Origin: Aquisediminimonas profunda
GTDB lineage: Bacteria > Pseudomonadota > Alphaproteobacteria > Sphingomonadales > Sphingomonadaceae
Length of the DNA stretch: 64,000 nt
Direction of reading: 5' to 3'
Assembly (NCBI RefSeq): GCF_019443285.1
Contig: NZ_CP080327.1
Span: 2,166,001-2,230,000, forward strand
Numbering within the stretch: position 1 is the stretch's first letter; each line of letters starts with the position of its first letter. Both the position numbers and the translations under genes were made by a program. Under the pieces are notes generated by a model. The model was not told the origin of the DNA and searched no databases. It was given only the letters and a program-made list of their open reading frames with translations. This document shows positions 17,091-25,620 of this stretch, in pieces.

Positions 17091-18293
17091 CTAAATGTTT
17101 GGCCATCCAAAGCCGAATTTGCCCAAGTAGTAGCGGTCATGGAGGAACTTCAAATCGTTCTCCCATTGGCGGATGGCTTCTTTCAGGTTGGTCGTTTTTC
17201 TGCGCTTTGCCTGCCGCACAAATGAAGCGATGCTGTATGCCATTTTCTTCAGCCTAGCTTCTGTTCCTGGAGGGGCCCATTCTTGCAGATAGCTGGGTCC
17301 ATTTAGTGGCGGGAGGTTCATTACAAACAAATGAGACAAAAACGAATGGCGCTCTGCGTCGCGAGAATCTGCTCCTATCCCCACTCGATAGCCAAGATAG
17401 CTCAGCATTCCCGTGATTTGCCACCCTCGTACATCAAGGTTTCCATCACCACGCAGTGCTTCAGTCGAGGGCCACTTGAAATAGTCGGGATGTTCGGGAC
17501 CAAGGCCTGAGCGACGCAACCACTCCTTTTCGATGACAGCAACGATTCTTCGAGCTTCGACAATGTCGGGAGATTCCCCAGCTCTTTCAGCGAACCGATG
17601 TAGGTATGTGATTTTCGATAGCCACAAGTCACGAAGCTCTTGAAAGCCTCTTGGAATTTTCGGATTAGCCTTCGCTATCGGGGCATTTGGAGAAGATGCC
17701 TTGTCCACGATATAGGATCGGATCCTTGCGTTTTGCGCCAGTCGTGCTTCGCGGTTTTGAGTCTGTAGCTTTAGTTCTCGTTCAAGGACCACGTGGCTTG
17801 CGGCCATGATACGTGTTTTTATTTGTGGCTTGGCCTTATTCTTTTTTGACCGTGACTGTGACGCGGCTTGCACCGTCTCAAGAGCAATGCGCTTGTTCTC
17901 AATGGCCGTCCCAAGCTTTACCTGCCGCTTGGCCGGCCGATTCGATCCTGATCTGGGCTTCTTTGGTTTATCTGCTGACTTCTTGACACTTTGCAAATGA
18001 GTGGTCTTTGGATTGGATAACGAGCGTGGCCGCTCTGCTTTGGAAGCCTCGGGCGGAATAGCCGGGGGCTCGAGGCCCGCAGCCTTAAATGCATCGCTCA
18101 ATGCGTCCTGCATGATACCGCTTGTTCCCACCTTCCGGGGCTTCGCAGGCACTGTCGCAGGCGTCGGATCGTCTTGGCCGAGCCTAAACGTTACCGTCTT
18201 GTGCTCTCCTGTTTGTCTGGCGGTCTGCTCGGCGAATCTGACGGCGGCATCAGCCTTTGCCTTCCGCCCGGACACGGGCTTTATGATACGCAC
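17091..18293 (-). CDS. Unknown protein coupled to hsdR
   Basis: 400 aa, GTG start with AAGGGAA upstream, 24 nt after the hsdR stop. The first ~190 residues are basic and low-complexity (KSADKPKKPRSGSNRPAKRQ), predicted disordered or nucleic-acid binding. Residues ~195-400 form a compact domain with PSTEALRGDGNLDVRGWQ, MLSYLGYRVG, LQEWAPPGTEARLKKMAYSIASF and an AKRRKTTNLKEAIRQWENDL tail. I have seen similar C-terminal domains beside restriction systems but cannot name the family. Its position makes it a candidate accessory or regulator of the type I system. Confidence 0.7.
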   Translation of the reverse strand: MRIIKPVSGRKAKADAAVRFAEQTARQTGEHKTVTFRLGQDDPTPATVPAKPRKVGTSGIMQDALSDAFKAAGLEPPAIPPEASKAERPRSLSNPKTTHLQSVKKSADKPKKPRSGSNRPAKRQVKLGTAIENKRIALETVQAASQSRSKKNKAKPQIKTRIMAASHVVLERELKLQTQNREARLAQNARIRSYIVDKASSPNAPIAKANPKIPRGFQELRDLWLSKITYLHRFAERAGESPDIVEARRIVAVIEKEWLRRSGLGPEHPDYFKWPSTEALRGDGNLDVRGWQITGMLSYLGYRVGIGADSRDAERHSFLSHLFVMNLPPLNGPSYLQEWAPPGTEARLKKMAYSIASFVRQAKRRKTTNLKEAIRQWENDLKFLHDRYYLGKFGFGWPNI

Positions 18294-18317
18294 TCAACGT
18301 TCCCTTTCGAGGCCTGA

Positions 18318-21300
18318 TTAGGCCCTTATTCCTTCTGCATATCTTCTGAGAACAAAGTCCCAGACGGCGTCGATCTTGGTCAACAACATGTCCTGGGGAT
18401 ATGGTGCTTCCGGAAGTTTCGCATCCAAAGTGCTTCGAATTTCCGAGAGCACGGCCCCTCGCGTCTGCTGACCCCTTGTCCAATCAATCGCGTCCAGGAG
18501 TTGTGCTAATTTCGCCAGCAACTCCCTTGCGGCGGCCTTTACGGACACCTCCTCCGCCTTCGTGAGCTTTGGCTCCGGCCGGGTGAGAAGATCGAAGATA
18601 GCCAGCTCATCCTCACTCAGGCCCTCTCGGGCTGCCCTGCGCTCCTCGTCGTCCATTTCGTCGACGAAAGCCTTCAGCGCCGCAAAAAACCGCTCCGCAT
18701 CAATTGACCCGGAGTTGTATGAGGCCACCAGCGTCTCGAGCTTCTCCACAAGGTCCAGCCGAGTTGGATTGCGTTCGGCCATGGCCTGGGCCTTCTTTTC
18801 GGCACCCTCGCGCAGTCTTGCGGCTGCTGTCTTTGGCGTGGTTGCAAAGAGATCAGTGAGCTTCTCGAAGTCAATCGAGGAGAGGTCTACGCGGCCTCCA
18901 TCGCCATCTCCTTCCACGATGGGGGTGAGGATCGCCACGCCTTCGATCTTCTCGTCGAGCAACGCTGCGATCTTTGCCGATATGGCCGAAATGTCGGTCG
19001 GTCCAAGCTTGGCCCGAACAGCGTCTCCAAGCGTGTGGAAGACCGCTACAGGCTGCAGATAGGGTGCAGCCCGCTCGTCCGGCAATAGTGCCTTGTAGGC
19101 CCTCACAACGCCCCCAGTGAGCCGCAGAAACTCCCTCCGACGCTCGTCTGGTGCGACCAGGGTTTCCACTGCGTGACTGACGAGCTTAAGGCGCTCAAGG
19201 CCCTTGCAGGCCATCACCGCATCCACATCCACGCCAAGGGGCTTAACGAACGCCTGGGCGACCTCCAGTGCCCCCTCAAGAGCCTCCACAAGGGCCTTCT
19301 TGTCCTGGATGGGTGTGGCGTCACCAGTCCCCGCTCCGGCATAGACAGCGAGTGCCTTCTGCAGGTTCTGGAAGACGCCCACATAGTCGACGATGACGCC
19401 AGCAGTCTTCCCCTCGGCCCTGCGATTGGCCCGCGCGATGGTCTGCATCAGCGTGTGGTTCTTCATCGGCTTGTCGAGGTAGACCGTGCCAATCGTCGGG
19501 ACGTCGAACCCAGTGATCCACATGGCACACACAAAGACCAGCCGAAGGTGATCCTGGGGGTCCTTGAACTTGGCCTCAAGGTCTTCCCTCTGCATCCGCT
19601 CGCGGTGGGGGAGGATGTCGAGACCCTTCTTCTTGAGGTCGTCGATCTCATTCTGCCCCTGGCTGACGACCACCGCCATGTCGAGTTCACGTAGCCAGGT
19701 TAGCCGCTCGGCGATTGCAGCGCCTTCTGCCTCATGGGCTGTCTTGAGCCGCACTTCGTCCTGAGCGATCAGTCGCACAACCGCTGCCTTGACCTTGTTA
19801 TGCATCCGGACGGCAGTGGCCTTGTCTATCGCCACGAACATCGCCTTGCCTCGATAACCTCTGAGCGCGAAGTGGAGCGCCACGTCGTCAGCAACCTTGT
19901 CCAGTCGGTCTGGATTGGTGATCAGCGTGTATTGCTTGGCGAACTCGCGGTTCAGCCTTGCCTCCTGGTCCTCATTGAGCATCGCCTCATCAAGCAGCGC
20001 GTCCATCTCCTCACGAAGCTCATCAGCGTTGAGTTGCAGCTCGGGCTTGCGGGCTTCGTAATAGAGGGGAACCGTCGCGCCGTCCTTTACGGACTGAGCG
20101 AAGTCATAGATTGAAACATAGTCGCCAAAGACTTCTCGGGTCCGGCTCTCCTCGCCCTGGATCAGTGGCGTGCCCGTAAAGCCCAAGAAGGAAGCGTTGG
20201 GAAGCGCCGACCGCATATTGGCTGCGAGTTGATCGTATTGGCTACGATGAGCCTCGTCCGTGATGACAATGACGTCGGACCGTTCCGAGAGGACCGGCAT
20301 GGGCTCCCGGTCGTCCGTCGAGAACTTCTGGATCAGCGTGAAGACGTAACGCTCATTGCCCGCCAAAAGCTCCTTCAGATGTGCCCGGCTGCCCGCCTGA
20401 GCCTGACGGATGTCCTTAGTGAGTGCGCCCGTGGCGGCGAAGGTCCCTGCGATCTGATCATCGAGCTCTGTCCGATCAGTGACGATGACGAACGTGTAGT
20501 TGCCGCCCAAGCGCCGCAGGACCTTTTCGGCGAACATCACCATCGAGAGGCTCTTGCCGGACCCTTGGGTGTGCCAGAAGACACCGAGGCGTCCGCTATT
20601 CTCTCCGATGTGCCGTACCGCCTCCATTGCGCGGTTGACCCCAAGCACCTGATGATACTTGCCGACGATCTTCCGAAGTCCCCCTCTGGCTTCCTCAAAG
20701 ATCAGGAAGTTCTCGATAATGTCCAGGAAGCGCGATGGCTCACAGGTCGCCCTGAGCATGGTCTCGAGGCCGATGCTTTCGGGCCCGCCTTCTTCCAATC
20801 GCTTCCATGGAGCGAATACCTCGTAGGGCGCATGGCTGCCGCCCATGACCGTCTCGACACCATTCGACAGGATGACGAAGCCATTCGCATCAAACAGGTG
20901 CGGAATAGTGTCGCGGTAATCGCGGAGGTTCTTTTCATAGGCTTCGGCCAGGGGCTGGGTGGGAGCTTTCCACTCGGCAAACATCAGTGGTAGTCCGTTT
21001 ACATAGCCGATCGTGTCCGGACGTCGTTTGTGGAGGATGCCCTCGATCCAGACTTGGCTGGCCACCAGGAAATCGTTCGCGGCCGGTTCGAGCCAGTCGA
21101 TCACGCGGACCATAAGGTCCTCAAAGCGCCCATCGTCCTTACGCACCTGCACGGGAACGCCATCGATGAGGATGTTCCGAAGTTCCCTATTGGCGTCCAT
21201 CGCAAGCTTAGCCGAGCGGTCTTGCGTGAGAAGAGCTTCGGCCTGCTTCAGCGCCTCTTCGGGCATTCCAGGGTTTAGCTTCGTGAGTGCGGCTCTCAGT

Positions 21301-21473
21301 CGCGCAGGCAGGTGAACCTGGCGAAACGACGTGCGGCCGGTGGGGTTGTTGGGTCCTGGCGCTTCATCGAAGAGGTCTACATGCGACCAGCCAAGTTCCT
21401 GCAGCAACTCTAGCGCAGGGCGTTCGACGATACCGTCCTCAGAGGCAACAAGGCCAGTAAGGGAAGGGGCCAT
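18318..21473 (-). CDS. hsdR: Type I restriction endonuclease subunit R
   Basis: 1051 aa from ATG at 21473; the ORF runs 41 codons further, into hsdS, but this ATG follows the hsdS stop by 1 nt and opens MAPSLTGLVASEDGIVERPALE. The N-terminal nuclease shows PDTIGYVNGLPLMFAEWK (Asp153, Glu167, Lys169). The translocase has Walker A TQGSGKS (residues 302-308), DEAH in ITDEAHRSQY and GFTGTPL. It cuts DNA after ATP-driven translocation when the HsdS target is unmethylated. Size and domain order are normal, so it looks intact. Confidence 0.97.
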   Translation of the reverse strand: MAPSLTGLVASEDGIVERPALELLQELGWSHVDLFDEAPGPNNPTGRTSFRQVHLPARLRAALTKLNPGMPEEALKQAEALLTQDRSAKLAMDANRELRNILIDGVPVQVRKDDGRFEDLMVRVIDWLEPAANDFLVASQVWIEGILHKRRPDTIGYVNGLPLMFAEWKAPTQPLAEAYEKNLRDYRDTIPHLFDANGFVILSNGVETVMGGSHAPYEVFAPWKRLEEGGPESIGLETMLRATCEPSRFLDIIENFLIFEEARGGLRKIVGKYHQVLGVNRAMEAVRHIGENSGRLGVFWHTQGSGKSLSMVMFAEKVLRRLGGNYTFVIVTDRTELDDQIAGTFAATGALTKDIRQAQAGSRAHLKELLAGNERYVFTLIQKFSTDDREPMPVLSERSDVIVITDEAHRSQYDQLAANMRSALPNASFLGFTGTPLIQGEESRTREVFGDYVSIYDFAQSVKDGATVPLYYEARKPELQLNADELREEMDALLDEAMLNEDQEARLNREFAKQYTLITNPDRLDKVADDVALHFALRGYRGKAMFVAIDKATAVRMHNKVKAAVVRLIAQDEVRLKTAHEAEGAAIAERLTWLRELDMAVVVSQGQNEIDDLKKKGLDILPHRERMQREDLEAKFKDPQDHLRLVFVCAMWITGFDVPTIGTVYLDKPMKNHTLMQTIARANRRAEGKTAGVIVDYVGVFQNLQKALAVYAGAGTGDATPIQDKKALVEALEGALEVAQAFVKPLGVDVDAVMACKGLERLKLVSHAVETLVAPDERRREFLRLTGGVVRAYKALLPDERAAPYLQPVAVFHTLGDAVRAKLGPTDISAISAKIAALLDEKIEGVAILTPIVEGDGDGGRVDLSSIDFEKLTDLFATTPKTAAARLREGAEKKAQAMAERNPTRLDLVEKLETLVASYNSGSIDAERFFAALKAFVDEMDDEERRAAREGLSEDELAIFDLLTRPEPKLTKAEEVSVKAAARELLAKLAQLLDAIDWTRGQQTRGAVLSEIRSTLDAKLPEAPYPQDMLLTKIDAVWDFVLRRYAEGIRA

Positions 21474-21474
21474 A

Positions 21475-22707
21475 TCAGGCGGCTTCCTCAAGTTGCTGCT
21501 CAGCGACCTCCACTGAAAGCTGGCCTGAGATGAGACGAGGGAGGAGGAGATCGCGAGATGCAGCCAAAGAGCGACTAGTTCGACGTATTTTCTCAACCAG
21601 TCTCAACGTCGGTTCAGCAAACCTATTGAAGTCTGCCAATACCTGGCCTGAGGGCACCACGACCAAAGCGCGGTCGAACGTCGCAGAAGTTACAGCCGGA
21701 TACGCCGCTCCCGTGGCGTGGCCAACTAGATACCCGACAAACGCATCTGTCGTTACCCAATGGTAAAGGTATGAAAAGGGAACGGATAGCGCGTCGATGA
21801 CTGTAAAGCCGGTAGAAGCAATAGTATGCATTTGTGGGTCGATTAGCACGGCAAATGACCGCCGATTTGGCCTTACGTTTGACCATAGGATACTTCCATC
21901 CGCCACCATCCGCCTCGCTCGACCAGGTGCATCGGAAAATAGCATCCATGAGACGTTCTGGACCTCACCGGGAGCAACCGAAGCTATGTCGATGTAGCCG
22001 ATCGTTTTCGGCGCTTGGGCTGGCCTAAGTGATCGTGCATTAATGGATGCCACTGCAGAGAGAGGCATAGTTCTCCACCCCTCCGGCAACACCCCCTCGG
22101 CCATCTCAACCATCGGCACATCTTCATGCCCTGGGAAGCGGAAGCGGACGAACCACTCCTCGAACAGGCCCCGCGCCATCTCCTCAAGCAACGCCACGCG
22201 CCGCCGGTTGACCTCGATCAGGTCGTCATAGGCCCCGAGGATGGACGCGATGCGGCGTTGGGTGTCGAGGGGAGGGGCTGGAACGAGTGCATGAGCTACA
22301 ACTTTGGCATCCGCTCGTTGCCTTCCCGATGCCCCAGACATGCTGGCTATAGCGGGTGCTCGTACGTCCTCGCTAACTGCCAGGTAGTGAACAAATCCAG
22401 GATCAGCGACCGCAGGTTTCGCGCGAAGGACTATGAACTCGGTGGACCCAAATCCTGCCTTTCCACATGGGTCGTATTGAGCGATTTTACCATTCTCTAG
22501 GCACGGTGTAATCCGTGCAAGCAGCGTATCACCTGGTTCGAACCGAGCCCCGCCAGCCAATGAACGATGTCCCTGCGCTTTAACATAACGTCGTCCTGGC
22601 GAGACGTTTTCCATCGCAACAAATGGATGGTCGTTGCCCTTTGCAAGCTTGGTTTTCGGATTGACTTCCGCAAGCTCACTGAGCGGAGCTAATGGAAAGT
22701 GGCTCAT
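21475..22707 (-). CDS. hsdS: Type I RM specificity subunit S
   Basis: 410 aa with the two-half architecture of HsdS. TRD1 (residues ~1-145) ends in a conserved region LDTQRRIASILGAYDDLIEVNRRRVALLEEMARGLFEEWF; TRD2 (~205-360) is followed by RLVEKIRRTSRSLAASRDLLLPRLISGQL. The two TRDs recognise the two half-sites of a bipartite target. The start overlaps the hsdM stop by 4 nt and the stop is 1 nt before hsdR. The target sequence cannot be deduced by eye. Confidence 0.95.
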   Translation of the reverse strand: MSHFPLAPLSELAEVNPKTKLAKGNDHPFVAMENVSPGRRYVKAQGHRSLAGGARFEPGDTLLARITPCLENGKIAQYDPCGKAGFGSTEFIVLRAKPAVADPGFVHYLAVSEDVRAPAIASMSGASGRQRADAKVVAHALVPAPPLDTQRRIASILGAYDDLIEVNRRRVALLEEMARGLFEEWFVRFRFPGHEDVPMVEMAEGVLPEGWRTMPLSAVASINARSLRPAQAPKTIGYIDIASVAPGEVQNVSWMLFSDAPGRARRMVADGSILWSNVRPNRRSFAVLIDPQMHTIASTGFTVIDALSVPFSYLYHWVTTDAFVGYLVGHATGAAYPAVTSATFDRALVVVPSGQVLADFNRFAEPTLRLVEKIRRTSRSLAASRDLLLPRLISGQLSVEVAEQQLEEAA

Positions 22708-24323
22708 GCCTCCAACACCTCAGCGACGTTCTGCGCGATCACTGCCTGCAGCCGCGCCGCCTCGGCGTTTAGCCCCTCTAGCTCCTCTTGAAGGGCTTCC
22801 AGCCGCATTTTGAAATCCTCATCGTCCCGCTGCTCGCCAAGGGCCACACCAACATATCGGCCAGGATTTAGGCTCCAGTCTAGAGCGGCGAGCTCTGCCC
22901 GATTGGCGGCTTTGCAAAGCCCTAGAACGTCCCGGTATCCCTCGCCGCCGAAAGCTGAAGCCACAAGTGCCGCGCTGCCTGCTTCTACTTCGACCTCCTC
23001 GCCCCGCCAAAGCCGCACAATGTTGCCCAAGAACTCGATCTGTTCAGGAGTGAAGTCGCGGTAGGCTCGGCTTACTTGATGGAAGATGTGCCGCGCATCG
23101 ATGAAGAGCACCTGATCTCCCCTCGGCCCCATTGCCTTGCGCCTATCGAGAAACCAGAGGGTCACCGGCAATGTCACTGTAAAGAACATATTTGGCGATG
23201 TGGATATGATGCAGTCGACAGCACCACTCTCAATGAGCTTGCGCCGCATCTCCTTTTCAGAACCCCCGGCATCACTTGCGCTGTTCGCCATGACGAAACC
23301 AGCACGGCCGGTCTCGTTAAGCGCTGCATAGAACATGCCGATCCAGAGGTAATTGGCGTTGTTCGTCGTAGGGATGCCAAGAGGGAAACGCGCGTCGACT
23401 TTCCCGGCCTCGTTGACCAACCGATCCCGATCCACCTCGGACTGATTGAAGGGTGGATTTGCCATCACGAAGTCGAACTTGCCGACCATGCCGTGCGGGT
23501 CCTCATAGTAGCTGTTGGCTTCCCGAATGTCCCCGGAAAGGCCATGGACCGCCAGGTTCAACCGGCAGAGCCGTTGCGTGTCTGCCATCTTCTCGGTGCC
23601 GTGAACGCTCAGCTCCCTCGAAGGTGTTTTATGATGACGGCGGACGAACTCTGCAGAGTGGACGAACATCCCGCCTGACCCGCAAGCGGGATCGAATATC
23701 TTGCCGTGATAGGGCTCGATGACCTCGACGATCAGCTTCACGATGGACGACGGCGTAAAGTATTCCCCACCTTTCTGCATGAAGGCTGAGGCGAACTGGC
23801 CCATGAAATACTCGAAGATGAGGCCGTAGGCGTCCCCCTCGATCTTAAGGGGCGCAAGGAGCCGCATAAGCTCTCTCAGGACGCTGTCAGGCAACGATCC
23901 ATAGCCCTGAGGCAGCACCCCAGCGAGGTCCGGATTGGCCTCTGTAATGCCCTTCATGGCCTCGTTGAGGGCCTCTGCCAGATTGGATGTTTCAGGCAGC
24001 CCGAGCAGGTAGGAGAAGCGTGCATTGTCCGGCAGAAACACTGCGCCGCGCCCTTGGTAATCACTGGGAGCTGGGCTCAACCGGCCGGTAAAGGTTTTCG
24101 CCAATTCCTGTCCGACAAGGTCAAACTTGGTCTCCATCTGACGAAGGGCAATAAGTGCCAGCACGGGTTGCGCGTATTGATCCGGCCGAAGCGCGGTATT
24201 TGTCCAGAGTTGATTGGCGGTCTGAAATAGACGGCGAGAAAGGTCCTGAAGATCGACTGCCACGTTGCCCCTGTTTTCTTTGAGATGCTTGTTGTTCGAT
24301 AGGATAGCAGCATGAGCCATCAT
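22704..24323 (-). CDS. hsdM: Type I RM methyltransferase subunit M
   Basis: 539 aa. An N-terminal helical HsdM domain is followed by the N6-adenine methyltransferase core: SAM motif I FDPACGSGGMF (residues ~210-220) and catalytic NPPF (289-292). ATG at 24323 has GAGG 5 nt upstream. It methylates the host target and forms the M2S core of the restriction complex. First gene of the operon hsdM-hsdS-hsdR-unknown, lying just inside the right end of the island. Confidence 0.97.
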   Translation of the reverse strand: MMAHAAILSNNKHLKENRGNVAVDLQDLSRRLFQTANQLWTNTALRPDQYAQPVLALIALRQMETKFDLVGQELAKTFTGRLSPAPSDYQGRGAVFLPDNARFSYLLGLPETSNLAEALNEAMKGITEANPDLAGVLPQGYGSLPDSVLRELMRLLAPLKIEGDAYGLIFEYFMGQFASAFMQKGGEYFTPSSIVKLIVEVIEPYHGKIFDPACGSGGMFVHSAEFVRRHHKTPSRELSVHGTEKMADTQRLCRLNLAVHGLSGDIREANSYYEDPHGMVGKFDFVMANPPFNQSEVDRDRLVNEAGKVDARFPLGIPTTNNANYLWIGMFYAALNETGRAGFVMANSASDAGGSEKEMRRKLIESGAVDCIISTSPNMFFTVTLPVTLWFLDRRKAMGPRGDQVLFIDARHIFHQVSRAYRDFTPEQIEFLGNIVRLWRGEEVEVEAGSAALVASAFGGEGYRDVLGLCKAANRAELAALDWSLNPGRYVGVALGEQRDDEDFKMRLEALQEELEGLNAEAARLQAVIAQNVAEVLEA

Positions 24324-24403
24324 GTCGACCTCGAACTACCTAAGGTCTCCTAGCTCAATCGGCTTGCAAGTCGGGACGAAAAGAGGCACAAGAACAGGGC
24401 ACA

Positions 24404-25450
24404 TCAATCGCCCGTGGGATGACTAAGGTAACGGAAATCAGGCGTTTCTAGCACGGTGGGATAGTCCCCTGCAGCCGGCACCAGCATTTTCTTCATTGCC
24501 TCTGAAACTGCATTTTGATTGTGTATTCCGCTTTCGACAATCTTAATCCCAGCCAATTTATCGCTTGCACTCGCGGGTGCAGCCATTTGTTGGAAGCATT
24601 GCTTTATCCAATCAATGGCGTTGCGTTTCGAATGCGATGACATCGACATGCGATTGAAGGACATCCAGAGGTCGGAATTTTGAACGATGGGCAGGTCAAG
24701 AATTTCGATGTTGGTGTCCAAGTCGCAAAGATGGCTTGGTAGTGCCCCGATACCAAAACCCGCTCCGATTGCGCGATGGAGAAGATTGATGCCATTGGTC
24801 TTTGCAGCGATTAGGCGATCTGCCCGTTCATTCCCGAAAATTTGCCGCATGCTCTCCTCAGTTAGACCATAGGATTCCTGCAAAATGAAACGGTGGCCTT
24901 CAAGGTCTTCCATAGATGATGGCCTGCCGAAGCGATCAAGATAGGCCTCAGAAGCACATGGAATGAAGCGGATTGTTGCCAGCTTGCAGACAATCGTTTC
25001 TGGATTGGTCGGCCGCGCGAAGCCAATGCAAATGTCGCGATCAGTCGAATGAATGCGATCTTGATCTGCATCGCATTGGAGCGAAATCTTACTCGCGATC
25101 GACTCCATCAGGGCTGGCAGCTTGGGCGCAAGCAAAAACTCACCAATGCCTTCAGTGCAATATAAGGACAGAATTTCACCACCAGTTGATTGCGCATTGT
25201 TGGCGCGAGGTGCAAGCCGACCGATTGCAGAGTCCATCTCGAGCACGACATCGAGCGCGGTCATACCTTCGATGGTTAGAGACAAGCCATCCCGGCTTCG
25301 CTGGAAAAGCGTCATGCCGAGTGCCTTCTCAAGTCGGTCAATTCTGGATCGAATCGTATTCACGGACAGGTTGTGCTTGGCCGCTGCTCTTCTGAAGCTT
25401 CGTTCCGGTGCGATGGATCGGAAAAAGTTCAAATCATCCCAATTCAGCAT
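24404..25450 (-). CDS. LysR-type regulator with island-derived C terminus
   Basis: 348 aa from ATG at 25450 (MLNWDDLNFFRSIAPERSFRRAA), with GGAG 7 nt upstream; the ORF itself is longer. It has an N-terminal winged helix (AAAKHNLSVNTIRSRIDRLEKALG) and a LysR substrate-binding domain (GEILSLYCTEG...DICIGFARP). Near the C terminus LVPAAG is encoded by the 17-bp att copy, and everything after it (DYPTVLETPDFRYLSHPTGD) comes from island DNA. Divergent from the glycosyltransferase operon, which it probably regulates. Confidence 0.85.
   Translation of the reverse strand: MLNWDDLNFFRSIAPERSFRRAAAKHNLSVNTIRSRIDRLEKALGMTLFQRSRDGLSLTIEGMTALDVVLEMDSAIGRLAPRANNAQSTGGEILSLYCTEGIGEFLLAPKLPALMESIASKISLQCDADQDRIHSTDRDICIGFARPTNPETIVCKLATIRFIPCASEAYLDRFGRPSSMEDLEGHRFILQESYGLTEESMRQIFGNERADRLIAAKTNGINLLHRAIGAGFGIGALPSHLCDLDTNIEILDLPIVQNSDLWMSFNRMSMSSHSKRNAIDWIKQCFQQMAAPASASDKLAGIKIVESGIHNQNAVSEAMKKMLVPAAGDYPTVLETPDFRYLSHPTGD
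24467..24483 (+). repeat. attR: right end of the island
   Basis: Exact 17-bp copy (ccctgcagccggcacca) of the 3' end of tRNA-Thr, 19,292 bp from the left copy and in the same orientation. The rest of the tRNA is absent, as expected for the distal attachment site. It lies within the coding region of the LysR gene. Confidence 0.9.
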
Positions 25451-25620
25451 CGCCAACTCCAAACAATCTTCCGTCATTGTGGTGAACACCGGTTTCAAGT
25501 TTTTGGATGCCAGTGCTCTCAGGGGCGCCGTCGATATCCACAAAAATTTTCTAGGGTGCGTGTGCAACCAATTACTTGACTTGGATCATAGTAATGGGTG
25601 CATCACATGGATCATTTTAA

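Noticed and set aside
20229-20993. 254-codon plus-strand frame
   Set aside because: Antisense to hsdR; composition is that of a shadow frame.
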